Shown here: in pieces, positions 26,001 through 35,818 of the stretch
Numbering within the stretch: position 1 is the stretch's first letter
Layout: the number at the start of each line of letters is the position of its first letter
Assembly (NCBI RefSeq): GCF_013166515.1
Contig: NZ_JABKKJ010000004.1
Coordinates: 120,841-184,840 of the forward strand
DNA: 64,000 nucleotides
From: Xylanibacter caecicola
Lineage (GTDB): Bacteria > Bacteroidota > Bacteroidia > Bacteroidales > Bacteroidaceae
Reading direction: 5' to 3'
Translations under genes and position numbers: made by a program
Notes under the pieces: generated by a model
Databases searched by the model: none
Told to the model about the DNA's origin: nothing
The model's input: only the letters and a program-made list of their open reading frames with translations

Positions 26001-28574
26001 ATGATGAAAAAGAATATATTATTATATCTGTTATTGATAATATCCGTGACAACCGGTGCACAGACTCTTTCGGTCAGTGTGCCGTCGCATGTGTCGGTGG
26101 GAGAAAACTTCAGACTGTCATATACAATAAGTTCACATAATGTCAAGGACTTCCGTGTAGGCAGAATACCGCGACAATTGGAGCTGATAATCGGTCCTAA
26201 CATGTCGTCACAGTCGAGTATACAGATGGTTAACGGACATGCAAGCAGCAGTTCATCCGTAACATATACATATATATTATGTGCAACGAAGAACGGTTCG
26301 TTTGTCATACCGCCGGCCTATGTCAATGTCAATGGAAAAACGGTGGCATCAAATGCTGTGAAGATAAATGTTTCGGGAACTGCGCCGAAGACCAACGGCG
26401 CACCGAGAATGCATGATGATTCGCATGGAGATCTACGCGTGGACAATTCAGGAACGGCGATTAAAGGCAGCGACTTGTTCATGAAGGTTACTGCAAACAA
26501 GAGGCGTGTGCATGAGCAAGAACCGGTATTGCTTACTTATAAGGTCTATACTTTGGTAGAGTTGACGCAACTCGAAGGAAAGATGCCCGACCTTACGGGT
26601 TTTCATACGCAGGAAGTGGAATTGCCGAGACAGAAGTCATATTCGGTGGAGCGTGTTAACGGGCGTCCATACCGCTGTGTCACATGGAGCCAGTATGTTA
26701 TGTATCCGCAGATGACAGGAAAATTGGAGATACCTTCCATAATCTTTAAGGGTACAGTGATACAGCAGAACAGGAATATAGATCCTTATGAAGCCTTCTT
26801 TAACGGCGGTTCCGGATATACCGAAGTTAAACGTGCGATAAGGGCACCCGGACTTTCTGTGCAGGTAGATCCGCTGCCTTCGCGCCCGGCGGGCTTTTCC
26901 GGTGGCGTTGGAAAGTTTAACATAAGTGCACAAATAAACAAGGAAGATGTAAAATCGGGCGAAACGGTAAATATACGTGTGGTTATAGGTGGCAATGGTA
27001 ACCTGAAACTTATTAAACAGCCGGAAATAAATTTCCCGAAAGACTTTGATACTTATGACGCTAAGATTACGGATAAGACGAAACTTACGGGAAATGGTGT
27101 GGAAGGTCACATGATATATGATTTTATGGCTGTGCCACGTAATACGGGCGAATATGTAATACCACCCGTTTCGTTTATATATTATGACACGGGCACAAAC
27201 TCTTATAAGACGATATATACTCAGAAACTTAATCTGAAGGTTACGAAAGGTTTCGGTGCCGTAGGCGGTTCGGTATCCGATTATACAAATAATCTGAAAA
27301 ACAAGGATATACGTCCGATAAAGCAGGGATATGCCAATAAGCATGCCAATAACGTGAACTTTTATGGAACCTCAACCTACTGGACGGTGCTTGGATGTCT
27401 GTTCTTGGGCTTTATTGTACTGCTGGTGGCTTTCCGCAAGCGTGCACTTGACAATGCGGATGTTGTACGTCTTCGTGGAAAACGGGCAAATAAGATTGCC
27501 ATGAAACGCCTGCGTACAGCACATAGGCTTATGATAAGCGGAAATGATGCCGACTTCTATGATGAAGTGTTGCATGCACTCTGGGGATATATAGGTGACA
27601 AACTTAATATTCCGGTGGAAAAACTTTCAAGGGAGAATATAGCGGAAAAGCTGGCAGAGAAACATGTAGATGATAACACAACGGAACAGTTTATCGCAGC
27701 ATTGGATGAATGTGAGTATGAGAGATATGCTCCAGGCGATGCGGTTGGAAATATGGGAAGGACATACGAGACGGCAAAAACAGCTATTGTAAATATAGAG
27801 AGTGTTATGAAATCATCGTTTAAAAGACCGAAGTGGTTTGCCGTAGTCTTACTTATGCTGTTGTTCAGCCCTGTTGCAGGTTATGGCGTTGAGAAGAACA
27901 ATACTGATATAGAGTATTCAAAGGGAAACTATCAGCGTGCCATAAAGGACTATGAGGCACTGTTGCAGAAAGGACCGAGTTCGGATATATATTATAATCT
28001 TGGCAATGCCTATTATCGTACGGACAACATAACGCGTGCTGTCCTGAACTATGAGCGTGCTCTTTTGTTTTCGCCCGGTGATAAGGACATTGCCTTCAAT
28101 TTGCAAATGGCGCGTTCAAAAACTATTGATAAGATAACACCTAAGTCTGAAATGTTCTTTGTTACTTGGTATCGTGCTCTTGTAAATATGATAACGGCAG
28201 ACTCATGGGCTGTTGTTGCAGTTGTAAGCATAGCATTGGCACTGCTTTTTGTGCTGCTTTATCTGTTTTCGTCTTCTACACTTTATCGAAAGATAGGCTT
28301 TTTCAGCTCGCTGTCTTGTTTTTTACTGTTTGTATTGGCTAATGTCTTTGCATGGCAACAGAAGCAGTTGCTGACAAAACGCAATGGGGCAATCGTCATG
28401 TCGCAGTCGGCTGTGATAAAAAGTACGCCGTCAAAGGGAGGAAAAGATCTTTTTATCATACATGAGGGTACACGTGTGGATGTTACGGATTCCACAATGA
28501 AAGATTGGAAGAATGTTCGTCTTGCTGATGGGCGTGAAGGTTGGATACTCAGTTCCCAGATAGAGATGATATAA
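26001..28574 (+). CDS. BatD-BatE fusion: oxygen-tolerance protein joined to a TPR/SH3 protein
   Basis: 857 residues from ATG 26001; a TTG start 12 bases earlier is less likely. There is a signal peptide, then BatD beta domains (TLSVSVPSHVSVGENFRLSY at the start, PRQKSYSVERVNGRPYRC further on), a membrane helix near 453-475, and a cytosolic helical domain. After residue 605 comes a second hydrophobic segment (WFAVVLLMLLFSPVAGYG), TPR repeats (NLGNAYYRTDNITRAVLNYE), two membrane helices, and a C-terminal SH3-like domain (VIKSTPSKGGKDLFIIHEG ... GREGWI), which match BatE. Its start overlaps nothing but follows the previous stop by five bases. Confidence 0.85.
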   Translation: MMKKNILLYLLLIISVTTGAQTLSVSVPSHVSVGENFRLSYTISSHNVKDFRVGRIPRQLELIIGPNMSSQSSIQMVNGHASSSSSVTYTYILCATKNGSFVIPPAYVNVNGKTVASNAVKINVSGTAPKTNGAPRMHDDSHGDLRVDNSGTAIKGSDLFMKVTANKRRVHEQEPVLLTYKVYTLVELTQLEGKMPDLTGFHTQEVELPRQKSYSVERVNGRPYRCVTWSQYVMYPQMTGKLEIPSIIFKGTVIQQNRNIDPYEAFFNGGSGYTEVKRAIRAPGLSVQVDPLPSRPAGFSGGVGKFNISAQINKEDVKSGETVNIRVVIGGNGNLKLIKQPEINFPKDFDTYDAKITDKTKLTGNGVEGHMIYDFMAVPRNTGEYVIPPVSFIYYDTGTNSYKTIYTQKLNLKVTKGFGAVGGSVSDYTNNLKNKDIRPIKQGYANKHANNVNFYGTSTYWTVLGCLFLGFIVLLVAFRKRALDNADVVRLRGKRANKIAMKRLRTAHRLMISGNDADFYDEVLHALWGYIGDKLNIPVEKLSRENIAEKLAEKHVDDNTTEQFIAALDECEYERYAPGDAVGNMGRTYETAKTAIVNIESVMKSSFKRPKWFAVVLLMLLFSPVAGYGVEKNNTDIEYSKGNYQRAIKDYEALLQKGPSSDIYYNLGNAYYRTDNITRAVLNYERALLFSPGDKDIAFNLQMARSKTIDKITPKSEMFFVTWYRALVNMITADSWAVVAVVSIALALLFVLLYLFSSSTLYRKIGFFSSLSCFLLFVLANVFAWQQKQLLTKRNGAIVMSQSAVIKSTPSKGGKDLFIIHEGTRVDVTDSTMKDWKNVRLADGREGWILSSQIEMI

Positions 28575-28583
28575 AAACGGGAT

Positions 28584-29273
28584 ATGCGGGAACTTTGCAA
28601 CATAGACAACAGATTGCTTGAGTTTTTCAATGGAAGCGATTTGAGTATAATAGACACATTGGCGGTTACACTTACTTCGGGTGTTTTGTGGATACCGCTT
28701 TATATGTCGTTGCTTTATGTTGTCATAAAAAACAATGACACAATGTCGCAGATACTGCTTTCTGTAGGTTGTGCTTTGCTTTGTGTGATGATAACAGCCT
28801 GTGTGGGAGAACTGATTGTAAAACCTTTGGTTGGTAGATTGCGTCCATGCAATGACCCGTTGGTGAGGCTTGACATTGATATAGTAAGAGGCGTTTGCCC
28901 TAAAAGTTTCAGTTTCTTTTCATCTCATGCAGCCAATACCTTTGGGCTGGCGATATTCTTCTCATGTCTTGTTCGCAGCCGTTTGTTGACATATGCGTTG
29001 GTAGCATGGTCGTTTGTCAATTGTTGGACACGCCTTTATCTTGGCGTGCATTATTTTTCAGATGTTATCTGTGGTCTGCTGTTCGGCGGTTTAACCGGCT
29101 ATTTTATTTATCTTCTTTATCGTAGGGCTTATCTACGGATGTCTGCACGTACATCTTGTGGCTGTGCAGGTGGATATACAAGTAGCGGATATGCCGTTAC
29201 AGACGTGGACCTTATTATAAACGTTTTGGCTTTCACGCTGTGCTTTAGCGTGATAAGAGCTTTGATGCAATAA
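28584..29273 (+). CDS. PAP2-family membrane phosphatase
   Basis: 229 residues, about six membrane helices. The three PAP2 motifs are present: KPLVGRLRP near residue 77, FFSSHAANTF near 112 (PSGH variant SSHA), and RLYLGVHYFSDVI near 149. Such enzymes dephosphorylate lipid phosphates, for example undecaprenyl pyrophosphate or lipid A phosphates; the substrate is not evident. It begins nine bases after batD/E and is likely in the same transcript. Confidence 0.9.
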   Translation: MRELCNIDNRLLEFFNGSDLSIIDTLAVTLTSGVLWIPLYMSLLYVVIKNNDTMSQILLSVGCALLCVMITACVGELIVKPLVGRLRPCNDPLVRLDIDIVRGVCPKSFSFFSSHAANTFGLAIFFSCLVRSRLLTYALVAWSFVNCWTRLYLGVHYFSDVICGLLFGGLTGYFIYLLYRRAYLRMSARTSCGCAGGYTSSGYAVTDVDLIINVLAFTLCFSVIRALMQ

Positions 29274-29280
29274 ATATAAA

Positions 29281-30495
29281 ATGGATACAAAACACATAAA
29301 GATCAATGACTATAACTATCTTCTGCCTGACGACAGGATTGCGAAGTTTCCCGTTAGGCAGCGTGACAGGAGTAAACTTCTTGTCTATAGAAAGGGTGAT
29401 ATAACCGAGGATGTTTTCTATAAAATATCAGATTATATTCCATCCGGTGCTCTTATGGTGTTCAATAATACAAAGGTTATACAGGCCCGTATGCACTTTA
29501 GGAAAGAAACCGGGGCGCTTATAGAAATATTTCTGCTTGAGCCGGTTGTACCTGCAGACTACGAACTGATGTTCCAGACAACGGGACGCTGTTCATGGCT
29601 TTGCATGATCGGCAACCTTAAGAAGTGGAAAACAGGTAATCTGAGCATTGAACTTGATATCAATGGCAAGCCTGTCATGCTTACCGCAACGCGTGGAAAT
29701 GAGATAGGAACGAGTCATTGGGTTGATTTCGAATGGGACAATTCCGAAATATCTTTCTCAGAAATAATAGACAGCGCCGGCGAACTCCCCATTCCGCCGT
29801 ATCTTAACCGTGACACGCAGGAGAGTGACAAGACGACTTATCAGACGGTTTATTCGAAGATAAAGGGAAGTGTCGCCGCGCCTACGGCCGGACTTCATTT
29901 CACTGACGATGTACTGAGGTCATTGGACGACTGTGGAGTTCAGCGCGATGAGATAACGTTGCATGTGGGTGCCGGAACTTTCAAGCCGGTAAAGAGCGAT
30001 GAGATAGAAGGTCATGACATGCATACGGAATATATATCGGTACACCGTTCTACTCTTGAAAATCTTCTTTGTCATGGTACCGCAGCCATAGCTGTAGGTA
30101 CAACGAGTGTCCGCACGCTGGAAAGTCTCTATTATATAGGAGTACATCTTGGCAGTGGTAACGAAATAACGGAAAACAGTTTTCATGTAAAGCAGTGGGA
30201 ACCATATAACGGTGAATGCGATGTGACGCCGGAGGATGCCATACGTAATATTATAGCGTGGTTGGATGCCAACGGTGTGAATGTTCTCCATGGCAGTACG
30301 CAGATAATAATCGCACCCGGATATGAATATAAGATTGTAAAAATGCTGGTAACCAACTTTCATCAGCCGCAAAGTACATTGCTTCTGCTTGTAAGCGCTT
30401 TTGTTAATGGCGACTGGAGACGCATATATGACTATGCACTGAGTCACGATTTCCGCTTCTTAAGTTATGGTGACAGTTCATTATTGATACCGTAA
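29281..30495 (+). CDS. queA: tRNA preQ1 ribosyltransferase-isomerase
   Basis: 404 residues, longer than the about 350 of E. coli but usual for Bacteroidetes. Signatures: YNYLLPDDRIAKFPVRQRDRSKLL at the N-terminus, GSVAAPTAGLHFT near 198-210, LHVGAGTFKPV near 228-238 and a closing NFHQPQSTLLLLVSAF. It transfers and isomerises the ribosyl part of S-adenosylmethionine onto preQ1 in tRNA, giving epoxyqueuosine. It lies eight bases after the PAP2 gene. Confidence 0.96.
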   Translation: MDTKHIKINDYNYLLPDDRIAKFPVRQRDRSKLLVYRKGDITEDVFYKISDYIPSGALMVFNNTKVIQARMHFRKETGALIEIFLLEPVVPADYELMFQTTGRCSWLCMIGNLKKWKTGNLSIELDINGKPVMLTATRGNEIGTSHWVDFEWDNSEISFSEIIDSAGELPIPPYLNRDTQESDKTTYQTVYSKIKGSVAAPTAGLHFTDDVLRSLDDCGVQRDEITLHVGAGTFKPVKSDEIEGHDMHTEYISVHRSTLENLLCHGTAAIAVGTTSVRTLESLYYIGVHLGSGNEITENSFHVKQWEPYNGECDVTPEDAIRNIIAWLDANGVNVLHGSTQIIIAPGYEYKIVKMLVTNFHQPQSTLLLLVSAFVNGDWRRIYDYALSHDFRFLSYGDSSLLIP

Positions 30496-30508
30496 AAAAT
30501 ATAAAACA

Positions 30509-31573
30509 ATGAAAATAGGAGATAAAGTAAGGTTTCTTAGCGATACGGGAGGCGGCAAGGTCGCCGGTTTTCAAGGGAAGAATATTGTTCTGGTGGAAGA
30601 CAGCGATGGCTTTCAGATACCAACGCCTATAAATGAAGTTGTGGTTGTAGAAGAAGATAATTATACAACAGGCTTTTCGGAGATGCCTGTATCTGCTGTT
30701 ACGAACGATGACGAAGACTACGATCCCGCAGACCGTCCTGTAACGTTCAAGGCAAAGCCCATGGAGTATAAGGGCGGTGACAGACTTTCTGTTTATTTGG
30801 CTTTTGTTCCGGTAAACATAAAAGAAATGTCCAAGACATCGTTTGAAGCATATCTCATAAATGACAGCAACTATTATATCAGTTTTGCATATATGTCTCA
30901 GACAACCGACGGCTGGACATTGCGTGCTATGGGTGAGATAGAGCCTAATACAAAGGAGTATGTGGAGAAGTTCGGTTTTGACATGCTTGGAGATATGGAG
31001 CATGTTGCCGTTCAGTTTGTGGCATATAAACGCGACAAGTCATTTGCGATGAAGCCGGCAGTGGATGCGCGTCTGCGTATAGACGCGGTGAAGTTCTATA
31101 AGCGCCATTCTTTCACGGAAAACGATTTTTTTGATGAAGACGCCATGGTATATACGGTGATAGAGAATGATACCGTTGCACATCCGCTTGTAATCGATAC
31201 AAAAAAGATTGAGGCGGAGATGATGAAAACTGTACATAGGGAAGATGCAACGAAAGGTCATGACATGCCGGCACGTAAAAGAACAAAGGACAATATTATA
31301 GTGGTGGATCTTCATGCAACAGAGTTGCTTGAGACCACTGCGGGCATGTCGTCAGGCGATATATTGAACTATCAGTTGGATGTGTTTCGTAAGACTCTTG
31401 ATGAGCATCGCATGGAAAAAGGAGCAAGAATTGTTTTCATTCATGGCAAGGGAGAAGGTGTTTTGCGTAGTGCTCTCGTAAAGGAACTGCGGTATAAATA
31501 TAAAAAATATCCTTTTCAGGATGCCTCTTTCCGTGAGTATGGTTACGGTGCTACACAGGTAACGATAAAATAA
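30509..31573 (+). CDS. DUF2027 and Smr domain protein
   Basis: 354 residues. The N-terminal 60 residues (MKIGDKVRFLSDTGGGKV ... IPTPINEVV) and the beta-rich middle are DUF2027; the C-terminal 80 residues are a Smr domain with IVVDLHATELL and the active-site-like loop HGKGEGVLR near 311-319. Smr domains are nucleic-acid nicking or ribosome-rescue domains; the role of this Bacteroidales combination is not established. It follows queA by 13 bases. Confidence 0.88.
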   Translation: MKIGDKVRFLSDTGGGKVAGFQGKNIVLVEDSDGFQIPTPINEVVVVEEDNYTTGFSEMPVSAVTNDDEDYDPADRPVTFKAKPMEYKGGDRLSVYLAFVPVNIKEMSKTSFEAYLINDSNYYISFAYMSQTTDGWTLRAMGEIEPNTKEYVEKFGFDMLGDMEHVAVQFVAYKRDKSFAMKPAVDARLRIDAVKFYKRHSFTENDFFDEDAMVYTVIENDTVAHPLVIDTKKIEAEMMKTVHREDATKGHDMPARKRTKDNIIVVDLHATELLETTAGMSSGDILNYQLDVFRKTLDEHRMEKGARIVFIHGKGEGVLRSALVKELRYKYKKYPFQDASFREYGYGATQVTIK

Positions 31574-31686
31574 TATCACTCGTTAATCATAAGCTGAGTG
31601 GATGTAGTAGGTGAATAATAAAGCCAACTCTGTGTCTACTGCTTGATATCTAACATATAACATTAAAAAATATAACATATACTTGT

Positions 31687-33627
31687 ATGCAGTATGGATA
31701 TATAAAAGTGGCGGCGGCTGTTCCGTCTGTAAAGGTGGCGGACTGTCTTTACAATGTCAGACAGACGGAAACACTTATAGCCCAGGCAGAGGGTAGGGGA
31801 GTGGAGATCATCGTTTTTCCTGAATTAGGCTTGACCGGATATACATGTCAGGATCTTTTCCGTCAAAATCTTTTGCTTGAACAGGCCGAGGCAGCAGTGA
31901 TTATGCTGCTTGATTTTACACGCAATCTGGATATCATAAGCATTGTGGGTGTGCCGGTGTCTGTAAACAACCGTCTGCTCAACTGTGCCGTGGTAATACA
32001 AAAGGGTGATATTCTTGGTATCGTACCTAAGACATGGTTGCCCAATTACAATGAGTTTTATGAAAAGAGGTGGTTCGTATCTTCACTTGATATAAATGAT
32101 ACGGATATACGTTTTGCCGGCAATAAGGTTCATGTATATGCCGGTCCGGCTATATTCCGTACATGTGACGGTGTTCAGTTCGGCATAGAAATATGCGAGG
32201 ACTTGTGGGCTCCTGTTCCGCCAAGCAGCCGGCTTGCCACTGCCGGTGCCGATATTATATTCAACCTTTCGGCAAGTGATGAGCTTGTAGGCAAGCATGA
32301 TTATCTTAAATCATTGCTTGCCCAGCAGAGCGCCCGTACTATATCGGGCTATGTTTATAGCAGTTGCGGATTTGGAGAAAGTACGCAAGATGTTGTCTAT
32401 GGCGGCAATGCTATGATATACGAGAACGGATGTATTGTGGAAGAAGGAAACCGTTTCAGTATCAAGCCGCAACTGGTGGTTTCACAGATAGATGTGGAAA
32501 AACTGCGTGGAGAGCGACGTATGAATACAACGTTTACCGGATTGCCCGATGCTGTATCTCCTGTTTTCATTGATGCACATTCTGTGGCACAGTGTGATTT
32601 CGAGTTGTTGCGCAGCGTCTCACCGCATCCTTTTATTCCTTCATCAGGAGATATGGCACACAATTGTGAGGATATATTGTCTGTACAGGCAGCAGGACTT
32701 GGCAAGAGACTTGTACATACAAAATGCCGTACAGTGGTAGTAGGCATAAGCGGTGGATTGGACAGCACGCTTGCATTGTTGATATGTGTCAGAACGTTTG
32801 ACATGTTGGACATACCGCGTAAAAATATTATTGGAGTTACCATGCCCGGTTTCGGAACAACAGACAGGACATACAACAATGCTTTGAGCCTTATGGAAAG
32901 TCTGGGTGTTACAATACATGAGATAAATATTGCTGCCTCGGTTCGACAGCATTTTAGCGATATCGGTCATGATGAGGCTGTACACGATGTGACATACGAA
33001 AACAGTCAGGCACGCGAGCGTACACAGATATTGATGGATCTTGGCAATAAACTTGGCGGCATTGTGATAGGTACGGGCGACCTTTCGGAACTTGCACTTG
33101 GCTGGGCTACATACAACGGTGATCACATGAGCATGTATGGTGTCAATGCAGGTGTGCCTAAGACGCTTGTGAAATATCTTGTACGTTACATAGCAGAGCA
33201 TGATGTCGACGATAAGTCAAAGGCAACGCTTATTGACATTATCGATACGCCGATAAGTCCGGAACTCATTCCGGCTGCCGATAATGGAGAGATAAAGCAG
33301 AAAACGGAAGACCTGGTGGGACCTTACGAACTGCATGACTTTTTCCTGTACCATCTTTTACGTTTCGGTTTCCGTCCTGCCAAACTGTTCATGTTGGCAT
33401 GTCACGCTTTCAACGGCTCTGTCTCGGGTGCTCAGGTATACGATGATGAAACAATAAAGAAATGGCTTACAACGTTCGTGCGCCGTTTCTTCAACCAGCA
33501 GTTCAAGCGTTCGTGCCTTCCGGATGGTCCTAAGGTGGGCAGTGTTAGCCTTAGTCCGCGCGGTGACTGGCGTATGCCGAGCGATGCAGACAGCAGCATG
33601 TGGCTGAGCGAGTGTGAAAAGCTTTGA
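31687..33627 (+). CDS. nadE: Glutamine-dependent NAD+ synthetase
   Basis: 646 residues, the two-domain form. The nitrilase-type glutaminase has its triad Glu46 (FPELGLTGY), Lys in VPKTWLPNYNEFYE and Cys in FGIEICEDLWAP (near 172). The synthetase domain has the ATP-binding loop GISGGLDST near 353-361 and SELALGWATYNGDHMS near 465. It amidates deamido-NAD with glutamine as nitrogen donor, the last step of NAD synthesis. The leader is A/T-rich; 113 bases separate it from the previous gene. Confidence 0.96.
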   Translation: MQYGYIKVAAAVPSVKVADCLYNVRQTETLIAQAEGRGVEIIVFPELGLTGYTCQDLFRQNLLLEQAEAAVIMLLDFTRNLDIISIVGVPVSVNNRLLNCAVVIQKGDILGIVPKTWLPNYNEFYEKRWFVSSLDINDTDIRFAGNKVHVYAGPAIFRTCDGVQFGIEICEDLWAPVPPSSRLATAGADIIFNLSASDELVGKHDYLKSLLAQQSARTISGYVYSSCGFGESTQDVVYGGNAMIYENGCIVEEGNRFSIKPQLVVSQIDVEKLRGERRMNTTFTGLPDAVSPVFIDAHSVAQCDFELLRSVSPHPFIPSSGDMAHNCEDILSVQAAGLGKRLVHTKCRTVVVGISGGLDSTLALLICVRTFDMLDIPRKNIIGVTMPGFGTTDRTYNNALSLMESLGVTIHEINIAASVRQHFSDIGHDEAVHDVTYENSQARERTQILMDLGNKLGGIVIGTGDLSELALGWATYNGDHMSMYGVNAGVPKTLVKYLVRYIAEHDVDDKSKATLIDIIDTPISPELIPAADNGEIKQKTEDLVGPYELHDFFLYHLLRFGFRPAKLFMLACHAFNGSVSGAQVYDDETIKKWLTTFVRRFFNQQFKRSCLPDGPKVGSVSLSPRGDWRMPSDADSSMWLSECEKL

Positions 33628-33705
33628 TTGCCATGCAGTGTGTTTATGACATGCGCATTAATATCCACAGTGCAATATAAATAGCAAAACAGCGTTATAT
33701 CATTG

Positions 33706-35190
33706 ATGAAACTTATTGTAAAAATCGCTTTTTTTATACTGTCGGTGTCAATACTGACAGCTTGTATCGATGATGACTCATTCAGTATGTCGCCATCAAA
33801 TATCCTTACATTCTCGACAGATACCGTCAGTATGGATACTGTTTTCTCACGTGTTCCGTCTTCCACCAAGAAGTTTTGGGTATACAATCGGTCGGGTGAT
33901 GGTATACGCTGTGTCAATGTAAGGCAGGCAAATGGCAATCAAACCGGTTTCAGGGTTAATGTGGATGGTGTATACCTTAGTCCATCTGCCGGTTTTCAGA
34001 CATCAGACGTGGAGATACGCAAGAATGACAGTATATGTGTTTTCGTTGAACTGACATCTCCTGAGAACGGACGTGAGGGACCGCAGTGGCATGAAGATGA
34101 ATTGGTATTCATGTTGGAAAGCGGTGTGGAGCAGAGAGTAAATCTTTGCGCCTATACATGGGACGCCGAAATGTGGCGGGATGTAAAGATAAGTGAGGAT
34201 ACGCGGATAGAAAATGTAGGTAAACCTATAATTGTTTATGGAGGGCTTACTGTTGACAGTCTTGTAACGCTCGAGATAGATGCGGGAACTGTGATGTATT
34301 TTCATAATGATGCCGGTATAGATGTTTACGGTACGTTGAAGATTTCCGGTGAACCCGGTAATAATGTGGTCTTACGTTGTGATAGAACGGACAAGATGTT
34401 TGATTATCTGCCTTATGATATGGTGAGTGGAATGTGGCAAGGGATAAAATTACATTCCTCATCGTATGGCAATGAGTTTGATTATGCTGACATACATGGC
34501 ACATTCGATGGCATTGTATGTGAATCTTCAGATATAGAGCGCACCAAGTTGCGACTTAATAACAGTACTGTACACAATTGTCAGGGATATGGATTGAGAA
34601 CGGTTAATTGTAAGGTTGATGTGAATAACTGTCAGATAACCAATACACTTGGTGACTGTGTGTCGGTTTGTGGAGGAAGCGTGTCTCTGGTAAACTGTAC
34701 AGTTGCACAGTTCTATCCTTTTGATGCAAGACGTGGTGCAGCACTCAGTTTTACCAATAGTGACGGGGATAATGATTATCCGCTTCTTCGTATGGACTGT
34801 ATCAACACAATTGTAACTGGATATGCCGATGATGTTGTATTCGGATCTAATGTAGAAGACGAAACGGTTCCATATAATTACAGTTTCATAAACTGTGTGT
34901 TGAGGACAGAAAAACCGACCGAAGATAATGGGCATATTATTAATGTAATATGGGAAGGAGCCGGTAGGGATGGCAATAAAGACGACAATGCCGATGACAC
35001 CATCGAAGGTGAGAAACATTTCCGCCTTGTAGACGGGGACAGACAGCGTTATGACTTTCATCTTGCAGAAGGTTCGACGGCAATAGGAAATGCCAATGCA
35101 GACTATCTTTCTCCTGTCGACCGTGACGGTATTCCGCGTGATGGACGGAACGATATAGGATGCTATGTTTTCATCAATGAAGAAGAATGA
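33706..35190 (+). CDS. Right-handed beta-helix lipoprotein, probably surface exposed
   Basis: 494 residues from ATG 33706 (a TTG one codon earlier is less likely). Lipobox SILTAC with Cys20 is followed by I-D-D-D, the acidic pattern that marks surface export of lipoproteins in Bacteroidetes. After a beta-sandwich-like region (about 30-170) come parallel beta-helix repeats with Asn ladders (NNSTVHNCQGYGLRTVNC, CKVDVNNCQITNTLGDCVS), and the protein ends LSPVDRDGIPRDGRNDIGCY, common in choice-of-anchor or polysaccharide-binding helix proteins. The substrate is unknown; it may bind or cut a glycan. Confidence 0.75.
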   Translation: MKLIVKIAFFILSVSILTACIDDDSFSMSPSNILTFSTDTVSMDTVFSRVPSSTKKFWVYNRSGDGIRCVNVRQANGNQTGFRVNVDGVYLSPSAGFQTSDVEIRKNDSICVFVELTSPENGREGPQWHEDELVFMLESGVEQRVNLCAYTWDAEMWRDVKISEDTRIENVGKPIIVYGGLTVDSLVTLEIDAGTVMYFHNDAGIDVYGTLKISGEPGNNVVLRCDRTDKMFDYLPYDMVSGMWQGIKLHSSSYGNEFDYADIHGTFDGIVCESSDIERTKLRLNNSTVHNCQGYGLRTVNCKVDVNNCQITNTLGDCVSVCGGSVSLVNCTVAQFYPFDARRGAALSFTNSDGDNDYPLLRMDCINTIVTGYADDVVFGSNVEDETVPYNYSFINCVLRTEKPTEDNGHIINVIWEGAGRDGNKDDNADDTIEGEKHFRLVDGDRQRYDFHLAEGSTAIGNANADYLSPVDRDGIPRDGRNDIGCYVFINEEE

Positions 35191-35193
35191 TTT

Positions 35194-35213
35194 AGAATTT
35201 AATACCGAATTCA
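35194..35213. repeat. Degenerate AATTC palindrome
   Basis: GAATTTAATACCGAATTCAC-type half-sites in the gap before the cytidine deaminase gene, followed by TGTTAAT. Confidence 0.35.
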
Positions 35214-35312
35214 CTGTTAATGTCATGATTTGAAGATAACATTATAAGTAGTAAACTCAATTCCGCATTTACAGATAATATATATAAGTTCAATTTAGAA
35301 TATCTGCTTATT

Positions 35313-35792
35313 ATGAAAGAGATAGTATTGAAGTCAACCTTGAGACAATATCGCCTTGATGAACTCTCTGACGGCGAACAGATATTGATACGTAAGGCTA
35401 TTGAAGCTACAGACAATGCCTATGTGCCATATTCACATTTTCATGTCGGAGCAGCCTTGATGCTGGCAGACGGCACAGTCTTTATCGGTGCCAATCAGGA
35501 GAATGCAGCGTTCCCCGTTACGTTGTGTGCCGAGCGTTCCGCCATTTTTGCAGCCCAATCACAGTGCCCATCGCAACCAATAACGGCTTTAGCCATTGCT
35601 GCCCGTAACAAGGACGGGTTGTTGCATGACCCCATAACACCATGCGGATCGTGCCGTCAGGTAATACTTGAGATGGAACAACGTTACGGTCAGCCGGTCA
35701 AAATATATCTTTACGGCACGTCCGGCATATATGTGATAAACAGTGTAAAGGATATTCTTCCGTTATCATTTGTGGATGATGGAAAATTGTAG
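35313..35792 (+). CDS. cdd: Cytidine deaminase
   Basis: 159 residues. The zinc/active-site motifs are C72-A-E74 (LCAERSAIFAA) and PCGSCRQV (Cys111, Cys114), and the substrate-binding FHVGAALMLADG lies at 43-54. It deaminates cytidine and deoxycytidine to uridine forms in pyrimidine salvage. It is a homotetramer-type short enzyme. It is convergent with the glycosyltransferase operon, 26 bases apart. Confidence 0.95.
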   Translation: MKEIVLKSTLRQYRLDELSDGEQILIRKAIEATDNAYVPYSHFHVGAALMLADGTVFIGANQENAAFPVTLCAERSAIFAAQSQCPSQPITALAIAARNKDGLLHDPITPCGSCRQVILEMEQRYGQPVKIYLYGTSGIYVINSVKDILPLSFVDDGKL

Positions 35793-35818
35793 AGTCCAAC
35801 TTCCGGGGCAGTTCAGTT

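Noticed and set aside
35792..35808. Short match of GTCCAACTTCCGGGG to the rpsP hairpin arm (19221-19236, inverted)
   Set aside because: About 14-15 bases of identity is expected by chance several times in 64 kb on both strands; no wider similarity.
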